A DNA stretch of 64,000 nucleotides, taken from contig NRSV01000020.1 in NCBI GenBank assembly GCA_002286855.1, positions 124,001 through 188,000 on the forward strand. The letters run 5' to 3'. Made by a program: the position numbers and the translations under genes. Source of the stretch: Bipolaris cookei (lineage: Eukaryota; Ascomycota; Dothideomycetes; Pleosporales; Pleosporaceae). Every line of letters begins with the position of its first letter. Position 1 is the first letter of the stretch. The notes below the pieces were generated by a model. The model was not told the origin of the DNA. It did not search any database and saw only the letters and a program-made list of their open reading frames with translations. Below, in pieces: positions 44,366 to 55,279 of the stretch.

Positions 44366-44749
44366 CTAAACACATCTCTTCGCTTTCTCAGCTCTCTCTG
44401 ATCCCCCTGAAACCAAATTAGCCATGCGCTCGCGAATATTAGGCAATAGAATCACCTCAGTCAGCCTCTCGGGCACCTCAAATAGCCAGTTGCCATTAAA
44501 CTGGGAGGCTTATCAGTCCGGTCTCTTGCAATCTACTGTCCAGACACAACATACAACTCTTGGTTTGAAATCCCAGTTTGACCATTTAGTTTTCAAATAT
44601 TCTTCAATCTTGTCCCATCCAAATTCGTCATATGCAGTAAACGTTTCTTGAACCCGGCCGCTCCATCTTGCAGATGGAAGCCTAGGCTTGCGCTGAGCCT
44701 GCCTCGCGCGCTCCAACTCCGGGTCAGCAACTCGACGAAGTGGCGGCAT
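44366..44749 (-). CDS. Small hypothetical protein (109 aa)
   Basis: Two exons: 44749-44555 and 44500-44366, giving 109 residues. The 54-bp intron has GTATGT, a CTGATAAG branch-like box and CAG. Exon 1 reads MPPLRRVADPELERARQAQR, then SARWSGRVQETFTAYDEFGW and DKIEEYLKTKWSNWDFKPRV. After splicing it continues FNGNWLFEVPERLTEVILLP. The tryptophan-rich core (SARW, DEFGW, KWSNWDF, NWLFEVPERL) reads across the junction without a break, which is the main evidence that this is real. No domain is known to me and no signal peptide is present. It lies just upstream of, and in the same orientation as, the CorA-like and kinase/vWA genes. Confidence 0.65.
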
Positions 44750-46535
44750 CTGAATGTTGCTCCTTTCTTGCGGATTGATCGTGGCGCACCTTCAGGCAGA
44801 ATAAATCAGCGGTGCTTGTGATGCACCCGGCGTTGTGAACCCGGGTGGTAGGCTGACAGCTGCGGCTGTGTATCTTCAACTTGCTCTTTCGGAACTCTGC
44901 CGGTGGAAGGCTGAAGATGAAACTATATGCTTCTTTGTGTGAGTAGCCTCAGCCTTATGACTCATCCAGGAGGTATCTGACGATGCGTGCAACTGCTCCG
45001 AGGACGCAAAAGCGCATTTCCCATGCAAGACGCATCACATCTGTGAGTGGCAATTGCGCGACTTTGCATGATGAGTTTCGTGCAAATAGGAGAAACTGTC
45101 GTTCAGCTGAGACGCCACGTCTGACCGGTTTAGTTTGCCTTTTTGCCTGTTGCTAATGGTGTAGTGCATGATCTTACCATTGGTCGCTGTGTTACACATG
45201 GTGTAGCCGCATGCATTTCTCAATCACTCGCAAGAGATGCTTTGTTCTATGGCGAAAATTGAAATGCTCAGAGCATATATACATCTGAACAAAGTCCATG
45301 GTTGGTATTGCGAAACTGTTGCTCGTCCATCGCTGAATCGAATGACACTTAAAGGATAACTGGAGGATATGAATTCAAAGTACTACAAAAGTAAGGAAAA
45401 TTAGGGATTGAGGGTAGATGATGATGTATTGATATGCCGCGTGGCTATCGAGGCGATCTGCGGAAGAACCATACCTGGGAAGATACCAGTGCGCCAAAGC
45501 CCAAGTAGAAGCTACCTAGCCTAGAGAGGTCATTCATAGCGACTACAAACCCATATCACTCAAGGCTGCTGTTTCTTCAAGTCTGTATATCCTTTGCTTA
45601 AGCACCCGTTGTGCCAGAAAATACGGAGGAGTCCTGCATGGTTGAGGAGACAACAGTAATAGAAGCAAAGAATCTTTTCTGGCGATACGCACAAGCTGAC
45701 ACCAAAGGTTCTCGTTCCCGAGCCTTTGTACGTTATTAGAGACAGAAGATTGGTAAAATATTATGTGGTCTTCGGAAACGAAGTTCCTGAAGTAGCCTTG
45801 GGCTGGAGAGGTCTGGTGAAAGGCAAGCTATCGTGGCGTATGCAGGAAATATACTCACGTTACATATCTTAAGAGAAGGGAAAAACTAAAAGAAATCTAA
45901 GGAAACAAAGGAAACCATTTTGGTGAAGTCCTCCAAACAGGGATGGCCATTGTAGAATCAAACAACGCAAGGCTGAAAGAGCTGGGCACAGGGTACGGGG
46001 AAAATCTGGGGGGGAGGGGGGCTTAATAATAACGTTTACCAGGACAGAGAGACAAGAAAATGGGTAGAGAAGTTTCACAGGGTAGTGAGCCTAAGATCTG
46101 ACCAGCGGAGAAGTTTTTTCCACGTTCGGCACCGGCTTGAAGTCGATCAAGCGCGATGTGGTTGTTGAGTCGGAAGGTGGTAGCATATCCGTATGCTAAG
46201 GCGACAGCATTCACAACATTTCCAAGGTTAAGACGTCTATATTGGGTACAAGCAGTCACTTTACTGAATTGCATCAATTCTTTAAAAGTTGTCGAGGGCA
46301 ATGTGAGGCTGTAGGCGGACCGACAGTGTTAAAGCCGAGGCTAGTGGTGATGTGGTCCGAGCGTTGACTTCTCGATGATTCCTTGGAATTTTCTACACAT
46401 ATGGCAGCGTCCATTTCTTCTCCACAATCTCCCTCTGCACCCAATCTCTCTTCTCGGTTACCTTGCATTGAGCTGGAGTCCAGGAGCATTGTTTGAACTT
46501 CACCACCGCCACCTAAACATCTAAATTCCATCACA
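44750..46535. other. Intergenic region (1.8 kb) upstream of HSP60
   Basis: Divergent flank between the 109-aa gene (-) and HSP60 (+). Short ORFs only, none with coding character. The right end holds a candidate heat-shock element, listed separately. Confidence 0.5.
46369..46393 (+). promoter_or_regulatory. Candidate heat-shock element upstream of HSP60
   Basis: About 145-165 bp before the HSP60 start codon lies a cluster of TTC/GAA half-sites: TTCTCGATGATTCC followed by TTGGAATTTTC. One GAA-nn-TTC pair has correct HSE spacing; the other units are imperfect. Hsf1 binding upstream of mitochondrial Hsp60 is expected in fungi, but this site is inferred from sequence alone. Confidence 0.35.
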
Positions 46536-48406
46536 ATGCAAAGAGCTTTCGCTTCGCGGGCGAGGACTTCGGCCCTAAATTCGACCTCTAAGCTTCGCAC
46601 CACCAGCTTGAGCCTCCAGCAACAGAGATTTGCGCACAAGGTATGTTCTCGCCAGATGCACTTTTCAATTGACTAGCAGAAACTAATTCATATGCAGGAG
46701 CTCAAATTTGGCGTCGAGGCACGAGCAGGACTGCTCAAGGGCGTCGACACACTGGCAAAGGCTGTATCAACAACACTCGGTCCCAAGGGTCGCAACGTAT
46801 TGATTGAGTCAAGCTACGGCTCTCCTAAGATTACCAAGGGTATGTACATATTTGGCCGTCTTTTCCTGAATCGTCCGCTGACAGAGTTTCAGATGGTGTA
46901 ACGGTCGCAAAGGCCATTACCCTCCAAGACAAGTTCGAAAACCTTGGAGCCCGCCTGCTTCAGGATGTTGCTAGCAAGACCAACGAGGCTGCTGGTGATG
47001 GAACCACTACCGCTACCGTCCTTGCCCGCGCCATCTTCTCCGAGACTGTTAAGAACGTTGCCGCCGGATGCAACCCAATGGACTTGAGGCGGGGTACCCA
47101 GGCTGCCGTCGAGGCCGTTGTTGACTACCTAAAGGCAAACAAGAGGGACATTACCACCAGCGAGGAGATTGCCCAGGTTGCCACTATCTCTGCCAATGGT
47201 GACACACACATTGGCAAGCTCCTGTCCAACGCAATGGAGAAGGTTGGAAAGGAGGGTGTCATCACCGTCAAAGAGGGTAAGACCACCGAGGATGAGCTGG
47301 AGGTCACCGAGGGTATGAAGTTCGACCGTGGTTACATCTCCCCCTACTTCATCACCGACACCAAGACTGCCAAGGTCGAGTTTGAGAAGCCTCTCATCCT
47401 CCTTTCCGAGAAGAAGATTTCTGCTGTCCAGGACATTGTCCCCGCACTTGAGGCTTCCCAGCAGCTCCGCCGTCCTCTTGTTATCATTGCTGAAGACATT
47501 GACGGCGAAGCGCTTGCAGTCTGCATCCTCAACAAGCTCCGTGGCCAGCTTCAAGTTGCCGCCGTTAAGGCCCCTGGTTTCGGTGACAACAGAAAGTCCA
47601 TCCTTGGTGATCTTGCTGTCTTGACCAACGGTACTGTCTTTAGCGACGATCTTGATATCAAGCTCGAGAAGGCTACTCCGGACATGCTGGGTTCTACCGG
47701 GTCTATCACCATCACCAAAGAGGACACTGTCATCCTGAACGGTGAGGGCAGCAAGGACCAGGTCTCGCAGCGTTGTGAGCAGATCCGTGGTGTCATCAAC
47801 GACCCGACCACATCTGAGTACGAGAAGGAGAAGCTGCAAGAGCGCCTTGCGAAGCTCTCTGGTGGTGTTGCAGTCATTAAGGTCGGCGGCTCCTCCGAGG
47901 TTGAGGTTGGCGAGAAGAAGGACCGCATCGTTGACGCCCTCAACGCCACCCGTGCCGCTGTCGAAGAGGGAATTCTGCCCGGTGGTGGTACCGGTCTTCT
48001 CAAGGCTTCCGCCAATGCTCTCGACTCCGTCAAGGCGCACAACTTTGACCAGCAACTTGGCATAACCATTGTTAAGAACGCCATTACCCACCCTGCCCGT
48101 AAGATCGTCGAGAACGCCGGTGCTGAGGGCTCTGTCATTGTAGGCAAGCTCATCGACGAGCACAAGAATGACTTCAACAAGGGATTCAACAGTGCCAAAG
48201 GCGAGTATGTTGACATGATTGCTGCTGGTATTCTGGACCCCTTCAAGGTTGTCCGTACTGCCCTTGTCGATGCCAGCGGTGTTGCCTCGCTCCTCGGTAC
48301 CACCGAGGTGGCCATTGTCGAGGCACCCGAGGAGAAGGCCGGTCCTCCAGGTGGTATGCCTGGCGGCATGGGAGGCATGGGCGGAATGGGCGGAATGGGC
48401 TTCTAA
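46536..48406 (+). CDS. HSP60: Mitochondrial chaperonin Hsp60
   Basis: Three exons: 46536-46640, 46698-46839 and 46893-48406, giving 586 residues. Exon 1 exactly encodes the mitochondrial presequence (MQRAFASRARTSALNSTSKL ... FAHK), rich in Arg and Ser and free of acidic residues. The mature protein starts ELKFGVEARAGLLKGVDTLA. GroEL landmarks include TLGPKGRNVLIE, the ATP-binding DGTTTATVLARAI, KFDRGYISPYF, AVKAPGFGDNRK, VEEGILPGGGTGLL and the C-terminal GGM repeats. The 14-mer chamber folds imported proteins in the matrix with Hsp10. The codon choice is strongly C/G-ending, which fits high expression. The long open frames on the opposite strand (for example 47129-48163) are artefacts of that bias. 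Confidence 0.98.
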
Positions 48407-49093
48407 GCAGCTGAAGCCTGGCCGTCTATTTTCTTCTTCTTATACCCCCATTTCGTTATTATGACTTTAGTCTTACGTCTTTCCCAGCGATGGCTTATGT
48501 ACACGATATTGAGTTGGTCTCCGCTCCTCAGTCACGGTTTTTCTCTCAAAAGCACGGCATGTTGGTTATTTGATGTTTTTTTGTACAATACTGTGTATCT
48601 AGAAGACGTTCTGGGAAGGGCGAGATGTAAAAAGCGACGAAGGAAATGTGAGCCAGTTCAAAGACATGTACTATATGAATGTTTTGATGTGTGGACATTG
48701 GGCAGCAGAGTGTGTATGTGGTGACCGGGGTTTAGGCCGACGGTCGGTTGCTGTGGCGGCGCGGCGCAGGCAAATAAACCGGTCGAGGAGTGACCCCACT
48801 AGGTACGTCGCTTGGAAAATAACCCCACTACTTGCCTCATCAGCCTCAGCAACACCGCTCCTCCACCTCCGCCCTCCCTCCCGCAAACACGCCATCCACA
48901 ACAATCAGTCTTCTCCCTTGATGTAAGCTGCGCCCGTCTCCTCCAAACAGCCAGGCTGCTGCTTCCCGCGGCCTAATTGTGCTGCGGCAATCGCAGTCCA
49001 TGATGACGAAGCTGACAGGCAACACAGTACTGATAAAGCTGCCTGGTGTCTTGAACCTCCCTTTCGCATCCTCGACACTTCACACACAACATC
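48407..49093. other. Intergenic, HSP60 3' flank and cofilin promoter
   Basis: 687 bp between two plus-strand genes. No coding-like frame. The cofilin 5' leader probably starts in the C-rich part after about 48830. Confidence 0.5.
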
Positions 49094-49813
49094 ATGGTAA
49101 GGCTTGTGTACATTGCCCACACAACAACTTGCGCTGACCGGATTTGTAGGCTCAATCCGGGTACGTAGTGATCGCTGCAGACAACACACCACATGAACGG
49201 CCGCCGCCGCCCGACACTCACACGCGCAATCCCACCTTCCTATCAACCTTCCCAATACCCTAGCGCGCCCTCCAAACGACCAGTTCTCTTGATACTAATA
49301 TCGTCACAGTGTCTCCGTCTCGCCCGAGTGCATTAGTACCTTCAACGAGCTCAAGCTCGGCAAGGATATCAAGTGGATCATCTACAAGATCAGCGATGAC
49401 TGGAAGGAGATTGTCGTCGAAGAGACTTCCAAGGAGGCCAACTTTGACGTATTCCGCGAGAAGCTTCTCAACGCCAAGAGCAAGGACCGCAAGGGCAAGG
49501 AGGGTATTGGCGGTCGCTATGCCGTCTTTGATGTTGAATACGATCTTGAAAGTGGTGAGGGATCAAGGAGCAAGATCACCTTTATCAGCTGGACTCCCGA
49601 TGATGCACCGCAATACGTACGTGACAATCTAGACGGCGACGGGGTTGACATGAGAGTCTCGACTAACGCTGCATATAGCCCCGCATGATGTACTCGTCCT
49701 CCAAGGAAGCCATCAAGCGCTCTCTCAACGGTCTCGCTGCCGATATCCAAGCCAACGACGCCGACGACCTCGAGTTTGAGAACATCAAGAGCCGTGTCTC
49801 CAAGGGCCGCTAA
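49094..49813 (+). CDS. COF1: Cofilin (actin depolymerising factor)
   Basis: Four exons: 49094-49096, 49150-49160, 49310-49616 and 49679-49813, giving 151 residues. Exon 1 is only the ATG and exon 2 only 11 bp; together they encode MAQSG, joined to VSVSPECISTFNELKLGKD. The rest is a clear ADF-H domain: KWIIYKISDDWKEIVVEE, GGRYAVFDVEYDLE, KITFISWTPDDAPQYPRMMYSSSKEAIKRSL and the end LEFENIKSRVSKGR. The MAQSGV start with the regulatory-type serine, and the splitting of the first codons by introns, are usual for fungal cofilins. Cofilin severs and depolymerises actin filaments in the cytoplasm. An approach that ignores the micro-exons would start the protein wrongly. Confidence 0.95.
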
Positions 49814-50170
49814 GGGCCTCTTCCTCTGGCCAGCCGTGTTGGACCTGTGCAACCCACCACAGGAGGACGACGTGGTTTAGAATGGCACGAAGATATAAAG
49901 TCGAGTGATTAATTTGGTAGCGTGTCATGTCATAGCGACTTCTCAGCAACGGAATGAAAATGATTAAAGCGACAATTTGCGCGCAGTAGCATTACTGGGC
50001 TTTGTTTTGAACTGTTAGGCGTGGCATGCTTTTGACAGGCTAAAAACTGGTCAAGTCGTATTTGATCAAGGTGTCTTTGGTATCTTTGTTTTAGATAACG
50101 TGACATGATCGCATGGTTATCTGCTTCATTTCTTCCAGGTGCATGTGAACCGGCTGCTCAGAGACGCTAA
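49814..50170. other. Convergent 3' intergenic region
   Basis: 357 bp between the stop codons of cofilin (+) and GET5 (-). No gene is seen. Confidence 0.5.
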
Positions 50171-50953
50171 TCACTTGTTTTGCTCCCAAGCGGCCTTGAA
50201 CACACCAATTAGTCTCTCACCCTCTTCTGCATCCTTGGTCCGTTGTAATATAAAGGTCTTCAGATCTCCCCAGAACGCGTCAGTAGCGACAACGTCCTTC
50301 CCACTTACGGCTCCTGCAGCTGCGGAGGAAATCCCGGCAGATGACTCCCCCGCACTGGCCAGGCCTTTCTCACTCTCTGTTGGCGGCGCAACAGCAGGGG
50401 GGCTTGTCACAAGGGTGCCTCCTGCCGCGGGGCTACCTGAAGCTGCCGCAGCACCTGCCATCACCATGACACCAAACTCGATCTCCGCACCAGCATCAGT
50501 GCCTATTACCTCTATTAGAGTCTTTGAATCTGTAACGGGCTTCTTCTTGTATAGGATCTTGATCTTGGCTGCCGATAACGAGGCTTGCGTCGCATACTGC
50601 TGCTTCAGATCGTAGACGGAGGTTTTGGAGGGATCGATGGCGGAGAGAGGGATTGTTGGCGTGGAGGGTTTCATGGGCTTGAGGGTCACTGTGATGGTCG
50701 AGGCAGATGTAGAGGCATCGGCGCTGTCTGTAGACTTGGGATTTGGGCGTTGTGGGTGAGGTGGGTGTGGGAGGCGGGGGAGCGTGTACTATATGGACAC
50801 ATTAGTTGGCAAACAGACATATGAGAATTTGATAAAACGTACAGCGCCTTGCGCGGGATACTGCCGCGCGTCTGCAATGTGGTCTGAGGAGAGCTTTACG
50901 GGGCGCGCGTCGAGGGCACTCAGAAACGACTTGCAGAATGCGAATTCTGACAT
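50171..50953 (-). CDS. GET5: Get5/Mdy2 ubiquitin-like GET pathway protein
   Basis: Two exons: 50953-50843 and 50788-50171, giving 242 residues. The N-terminal part (1-45), MSEFAFCKSFLSALDARPVK and DHIADARQYPAQGAYTLPRL, fits the Get4-binding region; the AYTLP junction is created by splicing. A Pro-rich linker leads to a ubiquitin-like domain (about 75-145) with TITVTLKPMK and IKILYKKKPVTDSKTL. After an Ala/Ser-rich linker the C-terminal helix pair (VVATDAFWGDLKTFILQRTK and ERLIGVFKAAWEQNK) matches the homodimerisation domain. In the GET pathway, Get4-Get5 hands tail-anchored proteins from Sgt2 to Get3 for insertion into the ER. The gene is divergent from NOP2, with 333 bp between ATGs. Confidence 0.88.
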
Positions 50954-51286
50954 GGTGGGCTATAATCGAGTTTCTTGCTTTGGGCGCTGTTGTTTCGATG
51001 TTCTTGCAGGTATACGGAGCAGCTTCTGTAGTGCAAATAGCGAGATGCTCTGTGTTAGTTGTTGCAAACAGCTCCAGTGCGATGACGCTGTTTGGAGAGA
51101 TGCGGGACAGTGGGCTGGAACCAGGGCCAAATCGCGCTAACCCGAAGGAGGTCCGCTAGCGTGGAAAAAGTTCCCCAAAATCTAGCAACGAAAGTTCCAA
51201 AGTTCGCGCAGGCGTCGGTTCCGCCAATTCTTCAACAACCACCACTCTTTTTTTCGCTCAGGGATTTCCATACGACATTGGTCGCC
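50954..51286. promoter_or_regulatory. Compact divergent promoter, GET5 / NOP2
   Basis: Only 333 bp separate the start codons of two conserved divergent genes, the shortest such gap in the window, so the two promoters must overlap or be shared. No specific element was identified. Confidence 0.5.
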
Positions 51287-53525
51287 ATGGGTCAAGGTCG
51301 CCGTATGAAGAAGCAGGGCATTCCTGAGCCCCTCGATGAATCGCTGGTAACGAGGAAGCGAAAAGATGCGCCTGCGCCTGCCGAACCAGAGCGCAAGAAG
51401 AGAAGTAGGACAGCTGCGAGGGAAGCTAGAGAGGCCAAGGCGAAAGCTCAGCCAAAGACAAGAGTTGCTGGAAAGCCTGTGAAGACTGCCGCTGCTGTCG
51501 TCAATGGAGCAAAGGCCAAAGCAAAGGCCGCAAAAGCTGCTCCGCCTCCACCGTCCGACGACGAAGACCTTTCCGAAGACGAATTTGAAGTGATGGACGA
51601 TTCTGATATTAACGTTACCGGACTCGATGCGCTCGGCAGCGCGTCTGAAGGTGAAGAGTCAATCGACGAAGACGAATTCGACTCGGACATTGTAGATTCA
51701 GATACCGATATCAGGAAGGGCGCTGCAATGTGGTCAGAAGACGAGGATGATTCGGATGCCGAGGAGAAGCTTACGGCGGCCAACATTGCTGGATTGTCCA
51801 GGAAGCTGGACGAGCAAAAAGCGATTGAAGAGGCCGAGGCGCAAGCTGAATTGGAAGAGAATATGCAGACCAACATTGTTGGGGAGAGGCCAAAGATTCT
51901 TGAGGATGAAGAGGACGAAGATGGTAGGCCAATTACGAACCTTGTCAATCAGGATATCCAGTTGCTGAGGACAAGATTGACCGATACCATTCGTGTTTTG
52001 GACGATTTTAAGAACTTGGCTGAGGAGGGCCGGAGCAGGGCAGAGTACAGGGCGTCGCTTCTCAAGGATATCTGCGCTTACTACGGTATGTCACAAACAC
52101 ATAAGAGCTGGTTTGGTCATGAGTTGCAAGCTGACTTGATTTAGGCTACTCCGAGTTCCTAGCAGACAAGCTTCTGAGCCTTTTCCCGCCTCGCGAAGCT
52201 CAAGCTTTCTTCGAGGCCAACGAAACTCCACGACCCATCGTCATCCGTACCAACACCCTCCGTACTCACCGAAGAGACCTCGCACAAGCACTCATCAACC
52301 GTGGTGTGCAGCTTGAGCCTGTCGGCAAGTGGTCAAAGGTCGGACTTCAGATCTTTGATGCACAAGTGCCGCTGGGTGCTACTCCGGAGTATCTCGCTGG
52401 ACACTACATTCTACAGGCTGCATCGTCGTTCTTGCCCGTCATGGCTCTTGCGCCACAGGAGAACGAGCGAGTACTAGATGTGAGTAGCGTTAAGATTTCC
52501 ATCTTGCAACTCGATACTAACACTATTTGAACCAGATGGCTGCTGCCCCCGGTGGTAAAACTACGCATTTGGCAGCACTCATGAAGAACACAGGGTGCAT
52601 CTTCGCCAACGATGCCAATAAAGACCGTGCCAAGGGTCTGATAGGAAACATCCACCGTCTGGGTGCGAGGAACGTGATTGTATCCCACTACTCGGCTTTG
52701 GAGTTCCCCAGAGTCATGAGTGGCTTTGACCGTGTGTTGCTCGATGCGCCTTGCTCGGGTACTGGTGTTATCGCTAAGGATGCTAGTGTCAAAACCAACA
52801 AGACCGAGGCTGATTTCCTGAAGTTGCCGCATCTACAGAAGCAACTGCTACTTGCTGCCATTGACTCCGTCAACCATCACTCCAAGACTGGCGGTTATAT
52901 TGTTTACAGTACTTGTTCTGTTACTGTCGAGGAAAACGAGCAGGTTGTACAATATGCGCTCAATAAGAGACCGAATGTCAAGCTTGTTGAGACTGGCCTT
53001 ACTTTTGGTAAGGAGGGTTTCACAAGGATTGGAGGTAAGACTTTCCATCCGTCCATGAAGGTAAGATTTATCCCGGTTCCAGGAAGACTTGAACGACTCA
53101 TACTAATATCTCGATAGATGACCAGGAGGTACTACCCTCACACTTACAATGTCGACGGTTTCTTTGTCGCCAAGCTCAAGAAGATTGGCCCTACACCACC
53201 TAATGCTATTGGCGCCAACGAGGCTACCAAGACCAATGGTGCAGGTACCTCAGACACAACCACCGAGGTCGAAATCGCCGATCGCACTCCCATCGGCGCC
53301 GACAGTAACGAAGAATCGGACTTTGGTGGATTCGATGAGGAAGAGGATCAGAAGTACATCGAGAAAGCTCAGGCCAAGTCGATGCGCAGGAAAGGCAAGG
53401 ATCCCAGGGCTATTGTGTCAAAGGTGGAGAAGAGTACGAATGGAGTATCAAAAGAGAATAATGGCCATGTGAGCGCAAAGGAGAAAGCGGGCGCAAGGAG
53501 AAGAAGGGCGGCGGTGTTGAAGTAG
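51287..53525 (+). CDS. NOP2: Nop2, 25S rRNA (cytosine-C5)-methyltransferase
   Basis: Four exons: 51287-52085, 52145-52479, 52536-53060 and 53118-53525, giving 688 residues to the first stop. The N-terminal 250 residues are Lys/Ala-rich then strongly acidic, as in nucleolar proteins. The NOL1/NOP2 domain has YYGYSEFLADKLLSLFP, PIVIRTNTLRTHRRDLA, the SAM site DMAAAPGGKTTHLAALMKN, DAPCSGTG with the first Cys, and VYSTCSVTVEENE with the nucleophilic Cys, ending RRYYPHTYNVDGFFVAKL. Nop2 methylates C2870 in yeast 25S rRNA and is needed for 60S assembly. The C-terminal tail ends RRRRAAVLK at 53525, but the next frame continues with a typical Lys/Gly tail to 53634. Either a frame-changing intron or an indel near 53460-53510 is likely (see findings). 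Confidence 0.93.
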
Positions 53526-55279
53526 CAACTGAAGTTGTGACAAAGGCCAAATCTAACGGCGTCACTGCGAAAGAGACAAAGGGTGAGTCGAAGAAGGGGC
53601 GAAGAATGAGTGGGGAAAGGAAGGGTAAGGCGTAGTGCGTTTTCTTGTCGGATCGCGGTGGATAGCTTAGCAAATGGAGGCGTCTCAACTGTCCCATCGG
53701 ATACCCAATGCGGGTGTAAAAGATGTCGCGTACTACAACGTATGAAAGGGTCTTGGCGCCTTCGTGTACTAGTGGCTTCCCTCAACCAGGTTGTCAGAAT
53801 TCGCTAACATTGTAACAACTTGTCACTACTGCATGGTCTGACCAAGTCAGCGACGGTTCCTAGTGTTGGCTCATTGTTGTGCCGCGTACTAAACTCTAGT
53901 TTCGATGCAAAGCTCACGATGCATCTTCACGTCTTCTAGCGGTGACACCGGCTGTCAACAGATTGGCCACCATCTTGGGCTCGAAACGGGCCGATCATAC
54001 TCCGCAAACTCGACCCCAGAACCACCTCCATATACTCCAGCTTACACGGTAGGACTATATACCTCAGGCTGAACGATCCGATATCCGACGAATTGTCGTC
54101 CCGGACATTTCTACCTTACTCTATTTGTTGCGTGTCGTCATTGCAACGGTTGCAAGTCACATGGACAGGCTGCAGCGTCAGCATGCCCGATGTCTTGGTA
54201 AGTCCCACCAGGTCAGCACGCCGAGCCTCAGCAAGCAGAGGATCGCTGGGCAAAAAACTCGAAGCACACCAAGTCTTGGACATCACGAGAGCGTTTTCCG
54301 CCATGGTCATCATCATGTTTGACTCGCAATTGCACACTTAGGGCAGAGACAAGATGACGCTAGACGGCGCCCGCTGCGTCTGCCACGCCCTCCGCCAAGG
54401 GAAACACGCGATCGCAGCGCGCAAATAACACAGTTCAAATCGCCCGCGCGAAGACGTGCGCAATTATTCTCCCAGGACCGAGAAACGTTCCGACCGGGGG
54501 ACCCTCCAATTGCCGAACTTCTTCCTGTTTCTGCGACTTGGACGTGCAGATTTACAGTCGGCCCGTGGAGTGCTTGTAGTAAAAACCCTACCCAATATGC
54601 AACCTCATCCAACCAGGGTTTGGAAAAGGTTTTTTTCGTGCGTCTCGGCAAGAAAACCATTTCCATGTTCCGTAACCAAGTCCCCACACGGCCTACGCCG
54701 TGAATGGCAAGCTCGCCATGCTTTCGAGGGCAAACGTGCCGAGCCTTACTTGGCCTTGTCCCCCATCCGCCTTTACCATTTTGTCTTGTTTCCTCTCTCA
54801 TCCGACTATTTTCTTTCATCGGTCTACACAACTGGGCTGACGGGGTTTTTCCGACGTTGAACTGTCATTATCGAGATTAGTTTCAGCCGTCGGCGCATTT
54901 ACCAGCCTCCGACGTATGTGGCACGGAGGCAGCCATATAAATCCGGGGTAGTTCAGCCAAACCCGTGTTGAGTGGTTGCTACTCCATGCGGGGGATGGCT
55001 AGTGCACGTCTCCCCATCCTTGTCGACTGAGACCGGGGCTAGGCATGGGTTGATGGGGCGCGTGTCTCGTGAGATTGCTGTTAGTGTGTCCAGCAGGGGT
55101 GCTTCATTGGAGCCCTAGGCGGGAATGGAGAGCTGTCTCCCGGACTGGCGTTTTGAGATAAAAGCATCGTGCGCGCGCGCTTCTCTCGCAGCTCCCTTGT
55201 TCATCCTGTTGTTCTAAGGGCTTGTGACTTTTACGTTTATCTTGCCCAGTTTACATATCTTGAGTTGCACCTTTACATC
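53526..55279. other. NOP2 3' end and sugar-transporter upstream region
   Basis: The first 109 bp probably still belong to the NOP2 coding tail in another frame. Beyond 53635 no gene is seen; the antisense frames over 53369-53785 are shadows. The right end is a GC-rich promoter-like stretch with CreA-type motifs, listed separately. Confidence 0.5.
54953..55038. promoter_or_regulatory. Candidate CreA/Mig1 site cluster
   Basis: Three SYGGRG-type motifs (CCGGGG at about 54953, GCGGGG at about 54989, CCGGGG at about 55033) fall within 90 bp, about 240-330 bp before the sugar transporter ATG. Such clusters suit carbon-catabolite repression by CreA. The motif is short and the region GC-rich, so chance is a real alternative. 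Confidence 0.3.

Noticed and set aside
44286..44369. 27-codon plus-strand ORF with signal-peptide-like sequence (MKMKLGLALVGALVPLALVT)
   Set aside because: It stops immediately after the hydrophobic stretch, has no continuing exon and overlaps the end of the 109-aa gene. Probably chance.
47129..48163. 344-codon open frame on the minus strand across HSP60
   Set aside because: It is the mirror of strong codon bias in HSP60. It has no family resemblance, and the sense frame is a certain chaperonin.
53369..53785. 138-codon minus-strand frame at the end of NOP2
   Set aside because: Antisense to the NOP2 tail, needs a non-family start and shows no domain.
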